Part shown: positions 58,741 to 64,000 of the stretch, one piece after another
Position numbering within the stretch: the first letter of the stretch is position 1
How the letters are laid out: each line of letters begins with the position of its first letter
Origin: Piezodorus guildinii
Lineage: Eukaryota > Arthropoda > Insecta > Hemiptera > Pentatomidae
Direction of reading: 5' to 3'
Assembly: GCA_023052935.1 (NCBI GenBank)
Contig: CM041295.1
Span: 163,976,366 to 164,040,365, forward strand
Length of the DNA stretch: 64,000 nucleotides
Made by a program: the position numbers and the translations under genes
Notes under the pieces: model-generated
What the model was told of the DNA's origin: nothing
Database searches by the model: none
Seen by the model: only the letters and a program-made list of their open reading frames with translations

Positions 58741-59462
58741 CATTGTTGGTCAGCGAGTCCATCGGACTTAGCCGGGAGGAGCTTCCGAGGAAATTCCACC
58801 GAACATCACCACATCCACCACCCGTGGGACGCTCCCCATACGCGGTAATGAGATTCGCGCGAGAATAATTTTTTTAGTAATCAAAAAACAAAATTGGCGC
58901 CCAGAACAAGCAATCCCTTGATATCCGCTCAGGCAATGCACAGTAAAATTGATGGAAGATTTGACGATCGTTATGATTCCATAACCTATGTATTTTTTTA
59001 CATATACGTTTCGGACTAAACTGACACACAACTAATTCTTCTTCATAAGAATATATGTATTAAATATATATATTTTGCCTCATGCATAGCATCATGAAAC
59101 TCTAAAAAAATAAATGATAAAATAATAGTATGCCATTTAAGCATCTAATTTGATTTATTTTAAAAACTTGGTAATTATATTTATTTATTTCGTAAAATTT
59201 ATAACCGAGTCATCAAATATCCATGAAGATAAGGTGGGCAATTATTGCTTACCTTATCTTGTAGCGCAGTGAATAATTGTTTTTCGCTATGCTACTAGAT
59301 AATGACAAGACATTATGGAGAACATTCATAAAAGGAAATTAAGAGGCAAGTTTCTTTTCACCGACCTACGGGTAGGTAGGAAACCTATTTAAAGAGTAGT
59401 AATTGTCAAATAAATACTTGTCTTAATTGCTTTTCGTGTCTCACATTTCCAATCTAATTATT
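58741..59462. other. No recognisable feature
   Basis: AT-rich. A minus-strand frame at 58768-59031 has no known motif. Confidence 0.45.
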
Positions 59463-60295
59463 ACTTTCACTTACCTATGTATGCAAGTCAGAGAAAGAGA
59501 AAGAGTATTGCGATCGTAAACATTTATGAAAATTTCAGTTTTCTCCGTAAATGCATGTTTTATGATCTCCTGAATCCTAATGATGAAGTCCCGCAAAATG
59601 GTCTGAGTTTCGAGTTATACTTAATAACACGAAAAGGAAAATTCGCACGAAACTGAAATTTCATATTTAAAGCGAACCTTATGTCTGGGATGTTATAGAA
59701 AATTTTAAACTAAAGAGAAGGAACGAGAACTGCCACTTGGATTCCGCATCATTTTACAATTTACTCAAAAACGGCTATAAAGATTTTGAAAAAAACATTC
59801 ATATATATGTTTTATTCGGATTGCATTGTTGTGAAACGGTTCGAATGCCCATTTTTGTTAATTTCATCTTCTATAATACCTTTAGTTTTGTTTAATAGAA
59901 TTAATTAAACATTTTTGCTTGTTAGCATTGGTTAAAAATGGGTAAATATGAATAATGGAAGCAATTGATAACTAACAAAAGCAGAAAACAGTTGACATAT
60001 TTCTCCACTCAATTATTTTCCCTTAAACAATATTAGTAATATAAATGTATAATGTATCGTTGGAAGGCTAAAGATTTTCGAAAAACATTAAGCTAACATG
60101 CAAAGTGTTATAAGTTGATGTAGAATGACGAAACGGTATAAATATAAGTGATTTTTACAGATAATAATTTCTGTTATTATATTTTAAATATAAAAAAAAA
60201 AATGTCCACCGAAACAATAAAATTATTGCACCCAGATTAGTTTTATTTAAATCTTGATATCTTGATTTGAAGGATGGTGGGTAAAAGTTGTGAGT
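59463..60295 (+). repeat. Dispersed repeat family B (copy B3)
   Basis: Starts TACTTTCACTTACC (59463 on) followed by GAAAGAGTATTGCGATCG, as in B4. It keeps CTGAAATTTCATATTT, TTACTCAAAAACGGCT, GATTGCATTGTTGTGAAACGG and CGTTGGAAGGCTAAAGATTTTCG, and ends near GGGTAAAAGTTGTGAGTTGCG. Non-coding. Confidence 0.75.
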
Positions 60296-60329
60296 TGCGT
60301 TCACCATATTTCTTAGTTGGTTACCGAAA

Positions 60330-60440
60330 TGGGAATACTTAATATAATATTTGTAGTAATAAATGTTATTTATTTTAATACATTGTAGTGAGTCCTAAAG
60401 ACGGGGAAAATCCCGAAACGTAGACTCCAAATAATCAATG
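60330..60440 (+). mobile_element. Short Penelope-like arm with degenerate hammerhead-like motif (f)
   Basis: TTATTTATTTTAATACATTGTAGTGAGTCC parallels the sequence before motif (e). Motif: GAGTC (60390-60394), core CTAAAGA (the essential G is A), a good stem II CGGG-GAAAAT-CCCG, GAAAC (60415-60419), GTA, GACTC (60423-60427). The outer stem pairs perfectly. The G-to-A change in the core is expected to abolish cleavage. Confidence 0.6.
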
Positions 60441-60736
60441 GTGTAAAATAAACTTATCGGTAAGAATTAAGAACCAATTATTTATCGGGTACTCTTAAGA
60501 TCTAATTGAAACTCAAATAAGTTGATTTTCTAACTTTATTATTTTTATTTAAAATTTTATGTGAAATAATCTTCAAGATCTATTGGACGAGATGGGTGAT
60601 TTAAAACAGTTGCAACTTACTTTTACAACTTAAATTTTTATTATACAATACTTTACTTATACCAAGAAAGGAAACAACCTAAAAATATAAGTTCTTAAAT
60701 GTAACTTCTCACATACATATGGACAACATATTTTTT
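60441..60736. other. Spacer between the hammerhead-like arm and copy B4
   Basis: AT-rich; nothing recognised. Confidence 0.5.
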
Positions 60737-61560
60737 TACTTTCACTTACTATATATAGTAAGGGAAAGTATTGCGATCGTGAAAATTTTCGAATTCCAGT
60801 TTTCAACGGAAATATACATTTTAGGGCCCCCTGAGTCCAAATAACCAAGTTTTGCAAAAAGGTCTGTGTGTGTGTGTGGTAACTCCCGGGCGGAAACGGC
60901 AAGTCCTATGAAACTGAAATTTCATATTTCAGACAAATATACGCCCGAGACGTTACAAAACCTTTTTCATCAAAATGTGCTTACCAGAAGAGCCACTTAA
61001 TACCATGCATTTAGCACTTTTTTTCGATTTCCTCGAAAACGGTTCCGACGATTTTGATTAAACTCGCTATATCGATGTAAAATTTAATAGGCTTAAGCGT
61101 CATGTAGGTTTCATTCTGATTAAAATGGTCTGACAGGGCTTAAATGCCGATATTTTAAATTTCCTTCCACTAAAGTACTTTAAATTTTGTAGATTCTATA
61201 AAAATAATCAAATTATCTTGTTAGCATCGATAAATAACAGCTAAATATGTAAGTTGTGCGAATTTAAAAAAACAACTAAAGGAGAAAACTGAACAAATAT
61301 TTTTATAATGCAATTTTTTGATTTTGAACATAGCAACAGTAATATACACTTATAATATACCGTTGGAAAGCTAAAGATTTTAGAAAAAAAATATTATCTA
61401 ATACACAAGAGCTTGTGAAAGTTAAAAAAGAGTGATAAAAAGTCGATAAAACTAACTGATTATCTAATAGTTTCACCTGTTTTTATCTTTAAGTGTAATT
61501 GAAAATTCTTTCATTAATTTCAAAAATGGAGGTAAGTGAAAGTCGTGTGTTGCCCGCACC
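60737..61560 (+). repeat. Dispersed repeat family B, best copy (B4)
   Basis: The left end is a 34-bp palindrome with one mismatched pair (60737-60770, TACTTTCACTTACTATATAT...). ACTTTCACTTAC (60738-60749) recurs inverted as GTAAGTGAAAGT at 61532-61543 near the right end, giving a 12-bp inverted repeat about 800 bp apart. The shared sequence runs on to GTCGTGTGTTGCCCGC, so the inverted repeats may be subterminal. There is no coding sequence. A non-autonomous DNA element is likely; the superfamily is unknown and no clear target duplication was found. Confidence 0.75.
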
Positions 61561-61957
61561 ATTTTTTATATTTAGTATCATAATTTAGATAAATTTCTTT
61601 GTAAAAATATTATATAAAAAACTATCTATAATGTGATACCCTACGTTTTGTTAACCGTAAACATGTTAAAATAAAATTGAATTTTTCGATCTATATAACC
61701 AATACCATTAATATTTGCTATGTTATGATTAATATAAGTATTAAAAATAATCTAATTTCAAATAGTTATACATAAGTTTCCGTCGAGGAATGTGGATCAT
61801 AAGTTCTTTTAAAAGAGAACATTATAAACTAGATAACAATTTTAGATTATAAATGTATAATAACTAACAAGGAAATATTATGATACTAAACCGTAATAAA
61901 AACTTCCATATCACAACATTTCCCGTTTTTTCGTTTGAAAACATAAAAATTAAAGGC
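61561..61957. other. No recognisable feature
   Basis: AT-rich target region of the K3 insertion. The open frame at 61880-62089 straddles the insertion boundary and is not a real gene. Confidence 0.55.
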
Positions 61958-61974
61958 TATGTTTCATATAAAAA

Positions 61975-63212
61975 TGGAAAGAATCAATACTTATTCCGAT
62001 TCACCAAAACGGACCAAGGACGGATTGTGACAACTATCGTGGGATCTCACTTCTCCCAGTATGCTATAAAATATTCTCGTCAATACTAACTAGCCGAATC
62101 ACTGAATACGCTGAGGAAATTATCGGAGATTACCAATGTGGTTTTAGGCAGAATCGCTCGACTATTGATCAAATATTTTCCTTACGTCAAATATTAGAGA
62201 AGAAGCTGGAATACAACGGTGTCAGTCTATCAACTCTATATCGATTTTAAAAAGGCTTATGATTCCATTGACCGTCAGAAGCTATATAACATCATGATTG
62301 AACAGGGAATACCTAGAAAGTTAGTAAACCTAGTAGATATGTGTTTGTCGGAAATATTTCATAAAGTTAGAATCGGTCATAATTACTCCGAGAGATTTGA
62401 GGTGCGATACGGTTTGAAACAGGGTGACCCCCTTTCACCTGTTTTTTTAAATATAGCTTTAGAATATGTCATAGAAAAGGTGATGTGTACTGAGAAAGGC
62501 TTCAATATGGGTGACAAGATTTCGGTTTTGGGGTATGCCGATGATTTGGTACTGCTAGGTGAAGACACGGAAGCCATACAACTAAATACAAGTGTGTTAA
62601 TAAAAACCGGTAAACAAATAGGTCTCGAATTAAATACCGTAAAGACAAAATATATGATTAGTAGCAGAAATGGTGGCGATCTTGATGATACTAATATTTC
62701 AGGGTATACTTTTCAACACGTAGAGAAATTCAAGTATTTAGGTTCAATGATAACAAGAAAAAATGAAATCCAGGAAGAAATAAAGTCCCGGTTAAAGGTG
62801 GGAAATGCGTGTTATTATTTAGTTGCTAAATTACTTAGCTCGCGGCTTCTGTATAAAAACTTAAAGGTTAGAATTGATAAAATTATTATTCTTCCGACGG
62901 TTCTTTACGGATGTGAAACGTGGCCGCTTACTTTGAAGAATGAACAACGGCTTAAGGTTTTCGAAAATAAGGTACTGCGTAAAATAATTGGTCCGAAGAG
63001 AGATGAGGGAACTGGGGAGTTTAGACGGTTGCACAACACGGAATTGCGTAGTTTGTACCCTGTGAATATAATTGAGCTGGGGATGGGAGGATTGCATTAA
63101 GGCTGATCTTGGGGGCTTGGGTTTGACCGGCGAACATTGGACGAGTCTGTGTATGCGAAGTTTGATGGTGACGGCATCGAACCTTCGGGTTCGGTAAGCC
63201 TTTTATTATTAT
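61975..63212 (+). mobile_element. 5'-truncated RTE-like LINE with 17-bp target duplication (copy K3)
   Basis: Flanked by TATGTTTCATATAAAAA at 61958-61974 and 63213-63229, a perfect 17-bp duplication that defines a 1238-bp insertion. The 3' end shows GGTGACGGCATCGAACC, TTCGGGTTCGGTAAGCC and a short (TTA)n tail, not poly(A). Copies K1 and K2 share this ending. Confidence 0.92.
62000..63100 (+). pseudogene. RTE-like reverse transcriptase fragment with one frameshift
   Basis: From about 62010 one frame reads DCDNYRGISLLPVCYKIF and YQCGFRQNRSTIDQIFSLRQ (RT motifs 1 and 2). A frameshift at about 62215-62225 moves the rest to the frame 62219-63100: motif A LYIDFKKAYDSID, GLKQGDPLSPVFLNIALE (motif B), GYADDLVLLGE (motif C, aspartates intact), FKYLGSMIT, VLYGCETWPL and FENKVLRKIIGP. 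It then stops at 63098-63100, earlier than relatives that continue with about 80 more residues. The endonuclease is missing through 5' truncation. Proteins of this group are often annotated as endonuclease-reverse transcriptase or craniofacial development protein 2-like. Clade assignment to RTE-like is by eye. Confidence 0.85.
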
Positions 63213-63229
63213 TATGTTTCATATAAAAA

Positions 63230-64000
63230 GTCTATGTTTCTCTCTTCTCGACATCTTCATTTTTTTTTCTTACAAGTTTGGGGAGGAAAAGTATATTATG
63301 AGGTACATACATGACGATTGAAAAGAATCCAAAAACAAGGCATACTTTAACTCAATCGAGGAAAAATAGTGGGCTGTAAAGCAAATAGATGCCATGGTTG
63401 AACAAGAAGATAAAAATAAATCAAATTTATTCTACGATGAACATCATCTACTATAAACAATTATTTAGCAGAATACATGCGCATCATGGCAGCATGAAAT
63501 AGAATCTTAATATTATAATTTCATAAATAATGATGAGATGATGTATTCAATCGTTAAACAAAACAATAAATAAACATTTCAAAGTATACTTATCAGTGAC
63601 TCCTTAAAAAGATTATAAATGAAGAAAATAATGAGGAGATCATTGGGAGAGGATCTGAGCTTTACTTCAAAATAAATACAAGAAAATGATTAATTAAATA
63701 TATACATACAACAGATAATCATAATAATTAAGAAGAAATGAAATGTTTTTTCTAACTAATATAATTTTGTTAGAAACAATAATAAAAGTAAGCTTCCTTT
63801 TAAATAAATATATAAATAAAAGGTAATGTATATTTTATTTTTTTTTTTTTGTTAGATAAAAAAAGCGAAATATAATCAATAGAATTTTATGAGAATATGA
63901 AAATTTTAATGTTGGAACTAGTATTAATTTAAATAATAATTATTATTATTTCAATTTGCAACCAGTATTTGTGCTTTGTTCTGTTGGTGGATTCTGTAAA
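63230..64000. other. No recognisable feature
   Basis: AT-rich with a poly(T) run at about 63836-63851. Nothing assigned. Confidence 0.5.

Noticed and set aside
59570..59625. CTAATGATGAAGTCCCGC...TTTCG, a weak hammerhead look-alike
   Set aside because: Falls inside family B, where the other copies read CCCTGAGTC without the core; the likeness is a chance effect of decay.
61880..62089. 69-codon open frame
   Set aside because: Crosses the left target-duplication boundary of the RTE-like insertion and is out of frame with its reverse transcriptase.

Overview
This is a 64 kb stretch of AT-rich eukaryotic DNA, almost certainly from an arthropod and most likely an insect. That reading rests on the company of elements: a Jockey-clade LINE, an R1-clade LINE, mariner transposons, a gypsy/errantivirus-like remnant, tRNA-derived SINEs and Penelope-like repeats. 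No conserved host gene could be recognised. Every protein-like region I can name belongs to a mobile element, and all but one of the translatable frames (Jockey ORF1) are broken, truncated or internally deleted. The window looks like intergenic or long-intron DNA. I cannot name the species.

Layout. 1-3415: a dispersed repeat (family A) carrying a 21-copy satellite with 105-bp and 97-bp monomers. 4.4-14 kb: old Jockey fragments, a Penelope-like arm with a hammerhead-like motif, a family B repeat and a tRNA-derived SINE. 15.0-15.9 kb: a young 5'-truncated R1-clade LINE with a 38-nt poly(A). 16.1-16.6 kb and 26.1-26.8 kb: two large inverted repeats, each with hammerhead-like motifs at both outer ends. 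17.4-18.1 kb: families A and B abutting. 22.8-23.5 kb: a SINE cluster. 29.6-32.5 kb: a nest of SINE, microsatellites, family A copies and two LINE insertions. 33.4-36.1 kb: a decayed gypsy-like pol on the minus strand with a probable polypurine tract and LTR. 39.97-44.51 kb: a nearly intact Jockey-clade LINE with 13-bp target duplications. 50.8-58.7 kb: further LINE fragments, a mariner relic and an internally deleted mariner with perfect ends. 59.5-61.6 kb: two family B copies with a hammerhead-like motif between them. 61.96-63.23 kb: a 5'-truncated RTE-like LINE with 17-bp target duplications.

How the pieces relate. The satellite is not an independent sequence: its monomer matches, in reverse complement, a single-copy internal segment of family A copies at 17.6, 30.4 and 31.6 kb, so it arose by tandem expansion inside one family A copy. 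Two hammerhead-like subfamilies differ in the outer stem in a compensatory way (AGCC/GGCT against GAGTC/GACTC), which supports a folded RNA. Uninterrupted family A sequence near 240-350 serves as an empty-site comparison for the Jockey fragment at 31.95-32.37 kb. Long stretches between the listed features show no recognisable content and are stated as such.
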